From Lachnoclostridium phytofermentans (GTDB taxonomy: Bacteria; Bacillota; Clostridia; Lachnospirales; Lachnospiraceae): 64,000 nucleotides of DNA. Numbering within the stretch: the first letter of the stretch is position 1; the number at the start of each line of letters is the position of its first letter. A model generated the notes under the pieces. The model did not search any database and was not told the origin of the DNA. It was given only the letters and a program-made list of their open reading frames with translations. The translations under genes and the position numbers were made by a program. This document shows positions 7,519-17,595 of the stretch, piece after piece. The DNA lies in the NCBI RefSeq assembly GCF_000733755.1, contig NZ_JPOF01000006.1:372001-436000 (forward strand), read 5' to 3'.

Positions 7519-9300
7519 TTATTTTGCACTTTTCTTCTTTATCACAAAGAATACTACTCCACCAATCACTGCTACTGCTACAACAACAATCACAACGATT
7601 ACTGCTGGGCTTACACTTCCTGCTTCCACGCTTGTTTCAACTACTGCTTCGGTAGGAGCAATGCTTGCTGTCGGAGCTGTCGTTTCCGTAGGTGCTGGAG
7701 TCGCTGTTGGCTCTAGTGTTGCAGTAGGTTCTGGTGTTGCTTCAACAGAAGCTCCTGCTAAGGATGCGATTTGATCATCACTTAATACCGTATCATATAG
7801 TTCGATATCATCAAACAAACCTTTGAAAATAATATCCCAACAATTAATACCAACATAAGCTTTCGCATCTCCTGCAAAGGTTCCAGTTGCTACAGGTCCT
7901 TCACCAACATAAGCACCATTAACATATAACTTACTTACTACGGTATCAAGTACTGCATCTCCAGTTGCTGGATCGGTTGCTGGTGTCTGACCATCTACCG
8001 TAACAACAATATGACTCCATTCATTCTTAGGAATCTGATATCCACCACCTGCTGTAAAGTATGCGGTACAATACCAAGGCCATGCCCCTGTTATTTCATT
8101 TCTTGACCAGATGATTGGACAGCTGTCACCATCCCAGTCAGTCTTTGTTATATTTAACCAAGTAGATGAGGTATTGGCACTTAAAAGATCCGAGCCAAGT
8201 TGAATAATTGGTCCAAAGTTAGAAAATCTTGCTGGATTTACCCAGAACGCTAACGTATAAGTTTCTCCTATCGCTGGCTGGTCTAACAATAGACCAAAAC
8301 TTCCATCCAAGGAAATTGCCTTACCATTCTTTCCTTCTACAAAAGTAGCCTTTGCATTATCTCCTTCGATAGGTAAAATGCCTGCATTTCTGCCATCTTC
8401 ATTATCACCTTCACGTACCAAAACTTTTGCACCATCTAAACTATCCTCGAAGGAATATTTCTTTACTGGTGTAAGAGGAACTTCTACACCAGCTAGTTCT
8501 GCTGCATCTGCTGCTGTTAATACCGTATCATAGACTTTTACATCATCAAATGCACCTTTAAAGATAATATCCCAACAATTAATACCAAGATAGGCTTTTG
8601 CATCTCCTGAAAAGGTTCCTGTAGCTACTGGTCCTTCCCCGATTAACTGACCATTTACGTATAATTTGCTTACTACTGTATCTGCGACAACATCTCCTGT
8701 TGCTGGGTCTGTAGCTGTTGTCTTACCATCTACAGTAACAACAATGTGGCTCCATTCTTTCTTTGGAATCTGATATCCACCACCTGCAGTAAAGTATGCA
8801 GTACAATACCAAGGCCAAGCTCCTGTTTTTTCATTTCTTGACCAAATGATTGGGCAACTGTCGCCATCCCAATCCGTCTTTGTAATGTTTAACCAAGTTG
8901 CCGAGGTATTTGCACTTAATAGGTCTGAACCCGTCTGCAAGATTGGTCCAAAGTTAGAGAATCGCTCTGGATTTACCCAGAATGCTACGGAATAAGTTTC
9001 TCCTGGCGCTACCGCATCAAGTTCTAATCCGAAGGTTCCATCTAGAAATACCGCCTGACCATTTTTTCCTTCTACATAGGTAACGTTCGCATTCGGATTT
9101 TCAGTTGGCAGAACTCCCGTATTTCTACCTTCTTCATTATCACCTTCACGAGCCATAGGCTTCGCTCCACCAAGGTCACCGTCAAAATTATACTCTTTCG
9201 TTGGTGTCGGTGCTGCCAACGATTTCACTGGATTTGTTACTAATGCTCCCAATACGAAAGCAGTTACCATAAGACCGGCCATAACTAACTTTTTCTTCAT
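7519..9300 (-). CDS. Surface protein with two tandem LamG/concanavalin-like domains and a C-terminal membrane anchor
   Basis: The 593 residues comprise a signal peptide (1-30), two nearly identical beta-sandwich repeats (about 35-272 and 280-516, period 245), a Pro/Thr/Ala/Glu linker (520-560), and a membrane helix (564-588) ending KKKSAK. Both repeats carry ATWLNITKTDWDGDS or its match, and WPWYCTAYFTAGGGYQIPK. LamG-like jelly rolls bind carbohydrate or protein. No catalytic motif is apparent, so this is probably a cell-surface glycan-binding protein for the adjacent importer. A GGAGGAG site precedes the ATG. The two halves are also similar at DNA level, showing a recent internal duplication. 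Confidence 0.75.
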   Translation of the reverse strand: MKKKLVMAGLMVTAFVLGALVTNPVKSLAAPTPTKEYNFDGDLGGAKPMAREGDNEEGRNTGVLPTENPNANVTYVEGKNGQAVFLDGTFGLELDAVAPGETYSVAFWVNPERFSNFGPILQTGSDLLSANTSATWLNITKTDWDGDSCPIIWSRNEKTGAWPWYCTAYFTAGGGYQIPKKEWSHIVVTVDGKTTATDPATGDVVADTVVSKLYVNGQLIGEGPVATGTFSGDAKAYLGINCWDIIFKGAFDDVKVYDTVLTAADAAELAGVEVPLTPVKKYSFEDSLDGAKVLVREGDNEDGRNAGILPIEGDNAKATFVEGKNGKAISLDGSFGLLLDQPAIGETYTLAFWVNPARFSNFGPIIQLGSDLLSANTSSTWLNITKTDWDGDSCPIIWSRNEITGAWPWYCTAYFTAGGGYQIPKNEWSHIVVTVDGQTPATDPATGDAVLDTVVSKLYVNGAYVGEGPVATGTFAGDAKAYVGINCWDIIFKGLFDDIELYDTVLSDDQIASLAGASVEATPEPTATLEPTATPAPTETTAPTASIAPTEAVVETSVEAGSVSPAVIVVIVVVAVAVIGGVVFFVIKKKSAK

Positions 9301-9484
9301 AGCTTTGCTCCTCCATATAAAATATGAATTATTTCAAAGAACCTGCACTTGGTTCTCTGTTATCGGGGAGTTACAGAGTAAATCATATTTTATTACGATT
9401 TCTTATTTCTCCCCCATTGTTGCTATCGCAAATCTAACCTTCCTTTATGCCAAACCAGATGTGAGTTAATATACCTCTTGTTAC

Positions 9485-11017
9485 TTATGGTAAATCGATT
9501 CCAAAGTAAGCCTTCATCGCTTCTTTGTGATATTGATTTGCCATCTTTGTAGCCTCTTCTGCATAATCCGATGCTTTTGCTTGACCTGTGTCTACTAAAT
9601 TATGAATTCCTAAGTTGTTAAAGTACTCGTCACAGAACGTCCAATATCCTGCAATTGACATCCATCCAAATGGAACCGGACGAATACAACTTGCAAAGTA
9701 GGCATCCCAATATGGTTTTCTCTCTTGATCCGTTGGATAAAGTTCTTTGTATCTAGACCATACGGATTCGTCTAATGTAATTGGAGCTGGCATAGAATCA
9801 CGGATTAATGGATCACCTGCGGCATTCGTAATCGATTGGTCATAGTAGATATCTAATTTTGCCTGCCATCCTTCCGTACCCCAACCCATAAACTTTAATA
9901 GTTCATAAGCTTCTCGTGGATATTTTGTTCCCGCAGAGATACCACCCATATCAAGGGTTGCGATGGAATTCGGTACGCCATCCACTTCCTCGACAGATGG
10001 GATAACATATGGTACGAAATCAATTCCAAGATCCTTAAAAGCTTCGGTATCCCAGATATTCATGTAAGTCCAGTAAGCTTCTGTCATAACAGCTACACGT
10101 CCGCTTGCACCAGCCCAAGCTTCCCAATCACCAAGCCATTTTTCCATCTTCGCGGTTTCTGTATTCGGAGCTACATAGTTATTTAACTTAAGGTCAGCAA
10201 ACTGCTGCTCACCTACAGCCCAAACACCAAGATCAAAGCTTTCTCCATCCCAACCAAACTCACCTTTGATTTTCTGAGAAGCAGCGATTCCATATAAACT
10301 ATCCAGACGATTAAAAGCACCCAATCCATAGTAGGCTGGAGTTTGGCTCAAATCAGTGGAATCTTGAATTAATTTGATCATTTCATCCCAAGTCCAGTCC
10401 ATTCTTGGCATATCAATGTTTAACGTTTCAAGCACGCCTCGATCCACATAGACGATACCTGGGAAAAACTTCATAGGTGTTCCCCATTTTTGATTCGTAT
10501 CATAATAACCAATCTTTAGCTCATTGATGGTTGGAAGGACGTTTTGATTTTCCGGATCAGCCTCCCAAAGTTCTGTCATGTCATATAACAAATGATTGGA
10601 TAATGCGAAATCACTATCGGAGTACATAAAACAATCCGGTGCATTATTCGCTGCAATTAAGTTTAATAGGGTTGTATTTGCATCTGCCACATTGACATAC
10701 ACTACATTTACTGTGATATTAGGATATTTCTCCATGAATTTTTCTGCTAACTTCTGTGTAAGAACCTCACTGTCAAAATTAAAATACGTTAATGTGATTG
10801 GTTCCGTCGTCATTGGTGGCAGTGCACTATCCGTGCCTTGCTCTCCTCCTGTTGTTGGTGTAGTCCCTTCGTTTCCGTTGCCTCCTGGTGTGGCTGTACT
10901 AGACTGATTATCCTTCTTTCCGCTTGTATCCTCCGCTTCCTTCCCTGCGAATACGCATCCGGAAAACAAAGTCATACACATTGCTAGTACTAACATCATA
11001 CTTACCAGTTTCTTCAT
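9485..11017 (-). CDS. CUT1-family sugar-binding lipoprotein of an ABC importer
   Basis: The 510-residue protein has a lipoprotein signal with lipobox LFSGC (Cys21), then a Gly/Thr/Asn-rich spacer (about 25-70), then a family 1 solute-binding fold starting ITLTYFNFDSEVLTQKLAEKFMEKYPNITV. WTWDEMIKLIQ and GISAGTKYPREAYELLKFM are characteristic internal segments. It should capture oligosaccharide outside the membrane and deliver it to the permease pair encoded upstream at 11224-13267. Arabino-oligosaccharides are the likely ligand from the GH51/GH43 context. The 206-base leader between it and the permease gene has no terminator and is almost free of C on the transcript strand. Confidence 0.85.
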   Translation of the reverse strand: MKKLVSMMLVLAMCMTLFSGCVFAGKEAEDTSGKKDNQSSTATPGGNGNEGTTPTTGGEQGTDSALPPMTTEPITLTYFNFDSEVLTQKLAEKFMEKYPNITVNVVYVNVADANTTLLNLIAANNAPDCFMYSDSDFALSNHLLYDMTELWEADPENQNVLPTINELKIGYYDTNQKWGTPMKFFPGIVYVDRGVLETLNIDMPRMDWTWDEMIKLIQDSTDLSQTPAYYGLGAFNRLDSLYGIAASQKIKGEFGWDGESFDLGVWAVGEQQFADLKLNNYVAPNTETAKMEKWLGDWEAWAGASGRVAVMTEAYWTYMNIWDTEAFKDLGIDFVPYVIPSVEEVDGVPNSIATLDMGGISAGTKYPREAYELLKFMGWGTEGWQAKLDIYYDQSITNAAGDPLIRDSMPAPITLDESVWSRYKELYPTDQERKPYWDAYFASCIRPVPFGWMSIAGYWTFCDEYFNNLGIHNLVDTGQAKASDYAEEATKMANQYHKEAMKAYFGIDLP

Positions 11018-11223
11018 AGCCTTACCTCCTCTTTTTATTTACTTTTCAAACCTCATAACTTTCTAATAATAGGATTACTTACCTCTTACCCTTTTTACTT
11101 CTTCTTTTCACCAATACTTTAAACTTATTTACTTTTACTGATCAACTACTTCAAAACCTTAAATACTCATATTTATTAAAATTACAATTCTAATAAATCC
11201 TTCGTCAAATCACACAAGCTAGA

Positions 11224-12198
11224 TTACTCACCAGTAATACCAGTTCGATCGATACTTTCCACAAAGCTTCTTTGCATGATAAAATACATAATAAGCACTG
11301 GTAGAATACTAAGTAAGGTTGCAGCCATACGAATTGATTCGTTATTGCTTGTAGCTACACCTTCTACGGTTTGCATGGTATTATAATTCACATCAAACTG
11401 CTTTAGTTTAATAATGAGTGTAGATAACGTTCCTTTTATGTAAACACCGCTTACATAAAGCTGTGTCAAATAGGACTCATTCCAATACCAAACTAACGAG
11501 AACAAAAACACTGTAATGTAAGCCGGTTTTGCGGATGGTACCGATATTCGTAAGAACGAGCGGAAGAATCCTGCACCATCAATATGCGCTGCCTCTATTA
11601 GAACCTTTGGTACCAGTTTAAAAAACTGATAAAAAATTAAAATGAATATCTGTGCATTTAAGCCCTGACCAAGGAGCGCAGGGATGAGAAAGGATTGAAG
11701 CTTTCCAACCAGCTTTAAATTATTAAATAATACATAGGTTGGCATCATCGTTATCTGTGGCGGTAAGATAAAGGAAAAAATCAAGATCCCTAACATCAGT
11801 TTCTTTCCTTTAAACTCGAATCTAGCAAAACCATAACCGACAAAAGAACACACGATAACATTAAGTAGGGTTGGAATTCCTGCTACGATAACACTCTGCA
11901 AAAAAGTTTTCAGATAATCCATACTTCGTGCAGCTTTCAGATAATTACCGAAGTTTAGTTTGGATGGAATCCAGCTAATAGAGGTATCTAGTAAATCCTC
12001 TAGGGACATAAAACTCTTACTAATCATATAGAGAAGTGGATAAAGATAAACAAAACCAATGCAGATTAGTAGAGAATAGAGAAATAGCTGATTTAACAGT
12101 CCCTTCTTCTCTTTCGTACCCAGTAGTAGTTTACGGAGTTTATCTTTGTTAACACGAGGCCGTTTATTTTCAATGGAGATGATATTATGCTTTTTCAT
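11224..12198 (-). CDS. CUT1 sugar ABC permease, MalG-like
   Basis: Six membrane helices and the coupling motif EAAHIDGAGFFRSFLRISVPSAKP identify the MalG-type subunit, which transmits ATPase motion to the pore. The frame is open to an ATG at 12213. The ATG at 12198 has GGAGGAG at the right distance, so I take the start there (324 residues), overlapping the upstream permease by 14 bases. It pairs with the 360-residue permease at 12185-13267. No ATPase gene is in the operon, so a shared MsiK/UgpC-type ATPase elsewhere is expected. Confidence 0.88.
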   Translation of the reverse strand: MKKHNIISIENKRPRVNKDKLRKLLLGTKEKKGLLNQLFLYSLLICIGFVYLYPLLYMISKSFMSLEDLLDTSISWIPSKLNFGNYLKAARSMDYLKTFLQSVIVAGIPTLLNVIVCSFVGYGFARFEFKGKKLMLGILIFSFILPPQITMMPTYVLFNNLKLVGKLQSFLIPALLGQGLNAQIFILIFYQFFKLVPKVLIEAAHIDGAGFFRSFLRISVPSAKPAYITVFLFSLVWYWNESYLTQLYVSGVYIKGTLSTLIIKLKQFDVNYNTMQTVEGVATSNNESIRMAATLLSILPVLIMYFIMQRSFVESIDRTGITGE

Positions 12199-13267
12199 GT
12201 TCTTCTCCTCCATTCTTACCTAAGGTCATTGAATTCTTTCTGATTGTGTGCCAAGCCACATTTCCTTTTGATTTACTAAGCGAAGAAACAGATTTTTCTT
12301 TTCGCCTGTTTCTTCTTCTGATACGGCGTAAGGTTCTATTTTGTTTTCTTAATTCCTTCTTTCTTCTCTTCACCTGCTTGTCATAAGCATCTTTTCTTGT
12401 CAGTAAGAGAACTGCAACAATTGCTACGATTATTGTCTGTACGATTGCATACATCCACGCCATTGCAGAGGCATATCCATAGCCTTTGTTACCAGCAAAC
12501 ATTGCATTTTGAATAATGTTTATAATGTTGTTCTGCTCATTGTTCGATAGGAAGATAACCGTATAGACAGCATTCAATAAGATCATAGGTTTTATGGTTG
12601 GTAAGGTAATCTTCCAAAAGCACTCCCATCCAGAGCCTCCATCAATTTTTGCAGCTTCATAAAGCGAACTATCAATTTTCTGTAGTGCAGATAAAAAGAT
12701 TAAAATCTGTACTCCCGAATACCACAAAATCATTATCATATTAGAGAACACATCAGAAAATCCAGAAGCAATGTAGTACGGTAAGAATCCTTCCAACGCA
12801 CTTCTTATCGCTGCAACATTCATCGATGGTATGGTCGCTGCTCCTTGGGAGGAGAGCATATTCATAACTGGACCGCTAACAATAATAACTGGTAGAAAAA
12901 AAATCAATCGAAATAACCCTTTACATCTAATTTTTTGATTGAGAAACATCGCAATTAATAAAGCGAATACGACTATAATTGGTACAGATAATATCGTCTC
13001 CCAAAAATATCCCCCCAGTGCCAATGGATATTCCGCATCCTCCAACCATATCTGAGTAAAGTTTTCAAATGCTACAAAATCAATTTTCATTCCCTTTGGA
13101 GTAATTTTGATATCCGCCAAGGAATATTGGAAGGATTGGATTAACGGAACGATAAGGAATAACACCGCTCCAATAATCCAAGGTAAAACGAAGATATATC
13201 CCATACGCGCTTCTCTTTTTGCTAACTTTCCAAGTTTTACTTTCTTTACTTTTTGCGCTTTCCTCAT
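12185..13267 (-). CDS. CUT1 sugar ABC permease, MalF-like
   Basis: The 360-residue protein has six membrane helices and the coupling loop EAAKIDGGSGWECFWKITLPTIKP. An unusual Arg/Lys-rich C-terminal tail of about 60 residues (RRKKELRKQNRTLRRIRRRNRRK and beyond) extends past the last helix into the cytoplasm; most MalF relatives stop near the helix. Its ATG overlaps the stop of the DUF5696 gene in an ATGA, implying coupled translation. It forms the pore with the MalG-like subunit and serves the importer of this locus. Confidence 0.88.
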   Translation of the reverse strand: MRKAQKVKKVKLGKLAKREARMGYIFVLPWIIGAVLFLIVPLIQSFQYSLADIKITPKGMKIDFVAFENFTQIWLEDAEYPLALGGYFWETILSVPIIVVFALLIAMFLNQKIRCKGLFRLIFFLPVIIVSGPVMNMLSSQGAATIPSMNVAAIRSALEGFLPYYIASGFSDVFSNMIMILWYSGVQILIFLSALQKIDSSLYEAAKIDGGSGWECFWKITLPTIKPMILLNAVYTVIFLSNNEQNNIINIIQNAMFAGNKGYGYASAMAWMYAIVQTIIVAIVAVLLLTRKDAYDKQVKRRKKELRKQNRTLRRIRRRNRRKEKSVSSLSKSKGNVAWHTIRKNSMTLGKNGGEEHEKA

Positions 13268-15537
13268 TTTGCCTCACCTACCTTATAAGACATTGCTGGA
13301 ATGGTTTCTCCCTCTGCAATTACTTCCTGCTGTGAATAGTTAACGTATATCTTAACTCCATTATCATAAGTTACAATTGTAACCCCATTGTCAAGTCTTT
13401 CATGACCAATGATACTACTGTCCTTCGTGTATTCATTTACCTGACTTAATTCTTTGGAATAGCTAATAATCTCTTCTTTATAAATATCATATTGGGAACT
13501 ATAGATATCACTTGAATTCGTGTAAAGTAAGTAGGACGAATCTTTTTTTGTTATATAGAAGGAAGGATAGATTCCCATCTCAACAAGCTTTAAGAAAAAT
13601 TCCTTCTTATTCGCTTCAAAGTTAATGTAATCAGAATACATTGGCATCACACCTTTTAAAGCAATCGATAAAAAAGGTATCTCTTCATCGATAAAGATAT
13701 AACTTGAAGTTCCAGTTGGCATTGTTAAGAACGCATTGGTTTGATTCCATAGATAGGAAAATGGTTGTTCTAGGTATAAATCAACGGAACCCTCTAACTC
13801 GCAAAGAGTCTGTAAGTAAGAATCCATCGTATCCTTTCTAGAAAAGGTATGCCCACTATAGCTATAGGAATAAATAGTATTCGTAACTCCTGATAATGCC
13901 ATACCAGAAATGCCTTCTTCTTTAAAATCATCTCCTAACTCACGAAGCAAGGAGTAACTGCGCTTCGGAATCTGATACATGAACTGAGGATAAACCTCCA
14001 TATAGGTTTCTTCCTTAAATACTCGCTTATCTACACGCTTTATCACGTTAAAAGTCGCATTATTTTCGCCTGGGTTAATCCTTAAGGCGTCATGATACAA
14101 ATAGAGTTCAATATCGCTATCTTTCATGTCTTTCACGAGTTTTTTAAGCTTTCTTGTACCCCCAAGTGAACTTTCTACCTTTAACTCTGTAACCGGCAGA
14201 TCAAAAATTCCTCCAGACTGCCACCCCTTATAGAACGATAAGATATTCGTAACTCCAGCATCCTTTAATTCCGTTAAGATTTGCCTTATATCATCCACGG
14301 TAGTCATACTGATTGTTGATTTTATAAATAGTCCATCCTCCTTATCAGCTCCTAGAAAATCAACTCTGGTTCGATATGTATTATCTTTCTTTGTAAGTTT
14401 TTTCTCGTCTAAGAGATAGTTTCGATATCTAACTGCTAACCCTGTATAATTCGCATTTTCCTCACTCACAAGACAATACGAAACTCTAATATCACTATGA
14501 GTTCTCTCTGTCTCTACCTGGGTAATAGAACCCGAATTACTTTGACTCGTTGGCTGTACATAAATTTTACGCTTTAAAAACTTTGTATAGATTCGGTTAT
14601 AATCTACGGTTGCACCATTGGGATACGCCTCAATACTAGCGCGTTCCTCCCCAGATTCTACTATCCCTAAGTAACCGAATCGATCTTTTGTATGAACCAT
14701 ACCAAACACTGGTGCCAGAATATATTCCGAAGGATTAATGGTTTGTAATTCGCCCCAAAGAAGAGACTCTACCGTAGAATCTTTAAAGCCGATATCTTCA
14801 CCATAGATCATCTGAGAATATCCACCCTTAAATCTGCCTTCTTTATTATCCAGATAAATTAATGCTCCATTACCATCTGGGATAAACATATATCCTTCCT
14901 TCTCATCAAGGTAACTATAGCCCAGAAACGGATAAACACTGATTGTTCCAATAGAGTATTTTGAATTACTCTCTGTGATCATAGAATCTGGTATCTCAAC
15001 GACCAATTGATCCTCTAGCAAAGATACTACAATCTGCAGAGAAATCTCATATTGAGGGAACTCAAGCTCTGCACGAAAACCATTCGCATGGTAGCTTACC
15101 ATAACCTTTGGTGTACTATTCACCATATCTGCCTGTACGGTATCATTGAGACCATCAATAATAGTTAGTACAAGACCAGATTTCATAAATCCCTTCCACT
15201 GTTTATTATTCTTACCTAAATCCTCTGAAACTGTTGATTCTAAGATAGCTCCAGTCTCTTTATCACGAAGTAGTATTGACAGCGTTGGTTCATAAAGATA
15301 AAGTTCATAGCGTTCACTCTCTGCTATCTTCTTATGATCCAGTATCATCTCATCATATGTAATAACAGGTGACATTGTATCCACAGCCTCAGGAAATCTT
15401 CTCGTATTCTCATCACTCAGTGTTACCGTAATTGATTGTTTTGAGGAGAAGGATTTTATGACAAGAAACACTGCAACTATCATTAGGAAACCACCGAATA
15501 CAGAAAGGCTTATCATTTTCTTTTTCTTAGAAGCCAA
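13264..15537 (-). CDS. DUF5696-type membrane-anchored protein
   Basis: The 757-residue protein has one N-terminal membrane helix (about 9-27) and a long external part. Residues about 60-340 look like a beta-sandwich. Residues about 395-680 alternate strands and helices in a TIM-barrel-like order (VDDIRQILTELKDAGVTNILSFYKGW, then KKLVKDMKDSDIELYLYHDAL). I read it as DUF5696, a family of unknown function found beside CUT1 importers. Barrel architecture suggests a glycosidase-like fold, but I see no assured catalytic pair. The start is TTG with a GGTGG site 9 bases upstream. It overlaps the upstream gene by 11 bases and the downstream permease by 4, so it is tightly built into the import operon. 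Confidence 0.7.
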   Translation of the reverse strand: MASKKKKMISLSVFGGFLMIVAVFLVIKSFSSKQSITVTLSDENTRRFPEAVDTMSPVITYDEMILDHKKIAESERYELYLYEPTLSILLRDKETGAILESTVSEDLGKNNKQWKGFMKSGLVLTIIDGLNDTVQADMVNSTPKVMVSYHANGFRAELEFPQYEISLQIVVSLLEDQLVVEIPDSMITESNSKYSIGTISVYPFLGYSYLDEKEGYMFIPDGNGALIYLDNKEGRFKGGYSQMIYGEDIGFKDSTVESLLWGELQTINPSEYILAPVFGMVHTKDRFGYLGIVESGEERASIEAYPNGATVDYNRIYTKFLKRKIYVQPTSQSNSGSITQVETERTHSDIRVSYCLVSEENANYTGLAVRYRNYLLDEKKLTKKDNTYRTRVDFLGADKEDGLFIKSTISMTTVDDIRQILTELKDAGVTNILSFYKGWQSGGIFDLPVTELKVESSLGGTRKLKKLVKDMKDSDIELYLYHDALRINPGENNATFNVIKRVDKRVFKEETYMEVYPQFMYQIPKRSYSLLRELGDDFKEEGISGMALSGVTNTIYSYSYSGHTFSRKDTMDSYLQTLCELEGSVDLYLEQPFSYLWNQTNAFLTMPTGTSSYIFIDEEIPFLSIALKGVMPMYSDYINFEANKKEFFLKLVEMGIYPSFYITKKDSSYLLYTNSSDIYSSQYDIYKEEIISYSKELSQVNEYTKDSSIIGHERLDNGVTIVTYDNGVKIYVNYSQQEVIAEGETIPAMSYKVGEAK

Positions 15538-17578
15538 GTCGATACACCACCTCTCCGCTAATTGCTATGATAAAGTCGAATACCTGGGAACCTAATACAT
15601 ATAGAATAAAGGCAACTAGTGCAGCAATTAAAGCAGCGAAGAAGGTTAAGAATATTACCTTTCCTGTTTCCTTTACCGAGTAATTATTGATTTCCTTAAT
15701 TGCCAAGAACAATAGTATTACAATCCAGACTTGTTCAAATAACACAGCAAACTCTACTATAAATGCTTCATTATAAGTAACCACTTGACTTAATAAAAAG
15801 ATAAACGGTTGTAATATCAAGTATGGTGTTAATGCATAGGTAAAACTACAGTAGATTTGTTTTAATGTTCCTTCCCCATCGTTAATGGTGCAAATCAAAT
15901 AATTGCTTGCAGTGAACAATAAAAATAACACAACGACATACAAAATATCGGAACCGAGCGCATAGCGACCTTCGCGAACATTTTTTAATAGGAAACCACA
16001 AAAGTACTTATTAATAATTCGAAATAAGATAAACAAAGCAAGCAAAATATTTGCACATAAGAGTGAGGCTTTTCCTTCTCTTCGTACACCATAACAACCA
16101 TCAATCGGATGTTTCATAAAATAAATGGAATACTTTAATTGACCGAGTAGCTCTTTTCTAGATAACCTTACCTTAATTCTTCGAATTCCATCAAAGCAAC
16201 CTTTTTTCTTATCAAGTAGCTTAAGTCCTTTCCATAATAAAACAAGAAGAACGATGATGATAAGAGAAGGAATTAAGTTATCTCTAAGCCATATATTACG
16301 TGTCTCCCATAGAGCGTCGGAATAGGTGGAATGATCTTTGGCAAGTCTTGCATAATGTAACGCCATGCTGTAATTTTCTTCTTGTAGATAAGCACGACCC
16401 ATTGCTTTATTCGCATAATCAAACAAACTATTCATCTTAAGAATTTCTTCGAGTGGCTCCTTACTCTCGGTATATCTTCCCTTGGAATAAAGGTATAATG
16501 CTTTATGTATTAAATCAGTAAACTCTGTTGGTGCAAATACTTGAATTTGACTTAGATCAGAATCTAAGATGTATATCTTATCGGAAGCATCCACACCAAT
16601 CGCTTCTACTTTCTTACATAAGCCAATTCGCTGCCTGCCATCATCACTACCGCCAAATACATAGAGTAGCTCTCCATCCTCATTGAACTCATAGACATAT
16701 CCAAGGGAGGAAACCATGAAGATATTTTCATAATTACCCGTGGTTACCGCAGCCGGATATTCCTCGTAAGCATCTGCACTAATTAGATTCTTTCCAGCGA
16801 TATTTAACTTTTTTAAAGTATCGTAATATTCCCCTCTTGTAACGGTGTAAAGCAACCCCTTGGTATCAATCGCAAGATTATCTGGAGTCGATGGAATGTT
16901 GCTAACCTGTTTTGCGCGCTGTGCATCGGTCATAAACACTCGCAAAATAATCTGTGTGAGAGAACTCTTAGTAAAATTTGTTCCAAAGTATCCTAGGAAG
17001 GTACCGCCGTCCGCAGGCGAAATCTCGACTAAACCATTTGTATTCGCTTCACAGACAATAAACATAATTCCTTTGTTGGTTACAGCGAGCTTTAAAGGTT
17101 TAAAATCAACACCGTCTCCATAAAGCGGATGATCGGGCCTTTGATAACGTGCAAGGATGGTACTATCCTCGTTTAACACAAATACCGTTTTAGCATCTCG
17201 GTCTGCTACATAGATTTTCTTATCTTTGGTAACAAACACACCACAAGGATAGATAAACTCTTCACTTGTAATTACCTTCTTTAAATTACCAGATAAGTCC
17301 GATACAACAATACGTCTGTTACCGGTATCTGCAATATAAAGGAAACCGTCCTCACTGATTACCATATCTCTTGGTTCTGATAATGCTTCCTCACCTACTT
17401 TAGTTATGGTAAGATGCGGCATATATGCCGTTTGCGTCTCTGTCATATAACCATAGCCATCAATCGTATAAGTCTTATACGGTGCATCCGCACTGACAGC
17501 CGTATCACCAGTCAAGGCAAGTGAAAGGATCACGAAGAGGAGAAGCATTGCTTGCATTCTTTTGAATCTGCTTTTCAT
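15527..17578 (-). CDS. NHL-repeat, TPR and Yip1-domain membrane protein
   Basis: The 683-residue protein has a signal peptide (1-30), then NHL-type propeller repeats (about 55-350; for example LSEPRDMVISEDGFLYIADTGNRRIVV, then IYPCGVFVTKDKKIYVADRDAKTVFVL). A TPR-like helical part follows (about 355-430), then one membrane helix (about 437-455) and a five-helix Yip1-like membrane domain (about 485-683). The propeller and TPR should be outside the membrane. Its function is unknown. Position between two permease pairs, with overlap into the DUF5696 gene, suggests an accessory or sensing part of the importer. A GGGAGG site precedes the ATG. Confidence 0.72.
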   Translation of the reverse strand: MKSRFKRMQAMLLLFVILSLALTGDTAVSADAPYKTYTIDGYGYMTETQTAYMPHLTITKVGEEALSEPRDMVISEDGFLYIADTGNRRIVVSDLSGNLKKVITSEEFIYPCGVFVTKDKKIYVADRDAKTVFVLNEDSTILARYQRPDHPLYGDGVDFKPLKLAVTNKGIMFIVCEANTNGLVEISPADGGTFLGYFGTNFTKSSLTQIILRVFMTDAQRAKQVSNIPSTPDNLAIDTKGLLYTVTRGEYYDTLKKLNIAGKNLISADAYEEYPAAVTTGNYENIFMVSSLGYVYEFNEDGELLYVFGGSDDGRQRIGLCKKVEAIGVDASDKIYILDSDLSQIQVFAPTEFTDLIHKALYLYSKGRYTESKEPLEEILKMNSLFDYANKAMGRAYLQEENYSMALHYARLAKDHSTYSDALWETRNIWLRDNLIPSLIIIVLLVLLWKGLKLLDKKKGCFDGIRRIKVRLSRKELLGQLKYSIYFMKHPIDGCYGVRREGKASLLCANILLALFILFRIINKYFCGFLLKNVREGRYALGSDILYVVVLFLLFTASNYLICTINDGEGTLKQIYCSFTYALTPYLILQPFIFLLSQVVTYNEAFIVEFAVLFEQVWIVILLFLAIKEINNYSVKETGKVIFLTFFAALIAALVAFILYVLGSQVFDFIIAISGEVVYRLGF

Positions 17579-17595
17579 GTTCTGTCCTCCCTCGA

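Noticed and set aside
7502-7774. Plus-strand frame rich in Thr, Val and Ala
   Set aside because: It is the antisense of the Pro/Thr linker and membrane anchor of the LamG protein; it has no ribosome site of its own and its composition follows from the linker codons.
9340-9356. GAACC/GGTTC hairpin between the binding protein and LamG genes
   Set aside because: The stem is 5 bases and has no T-run; not a credible terminator, so the operon is taken as continuous.
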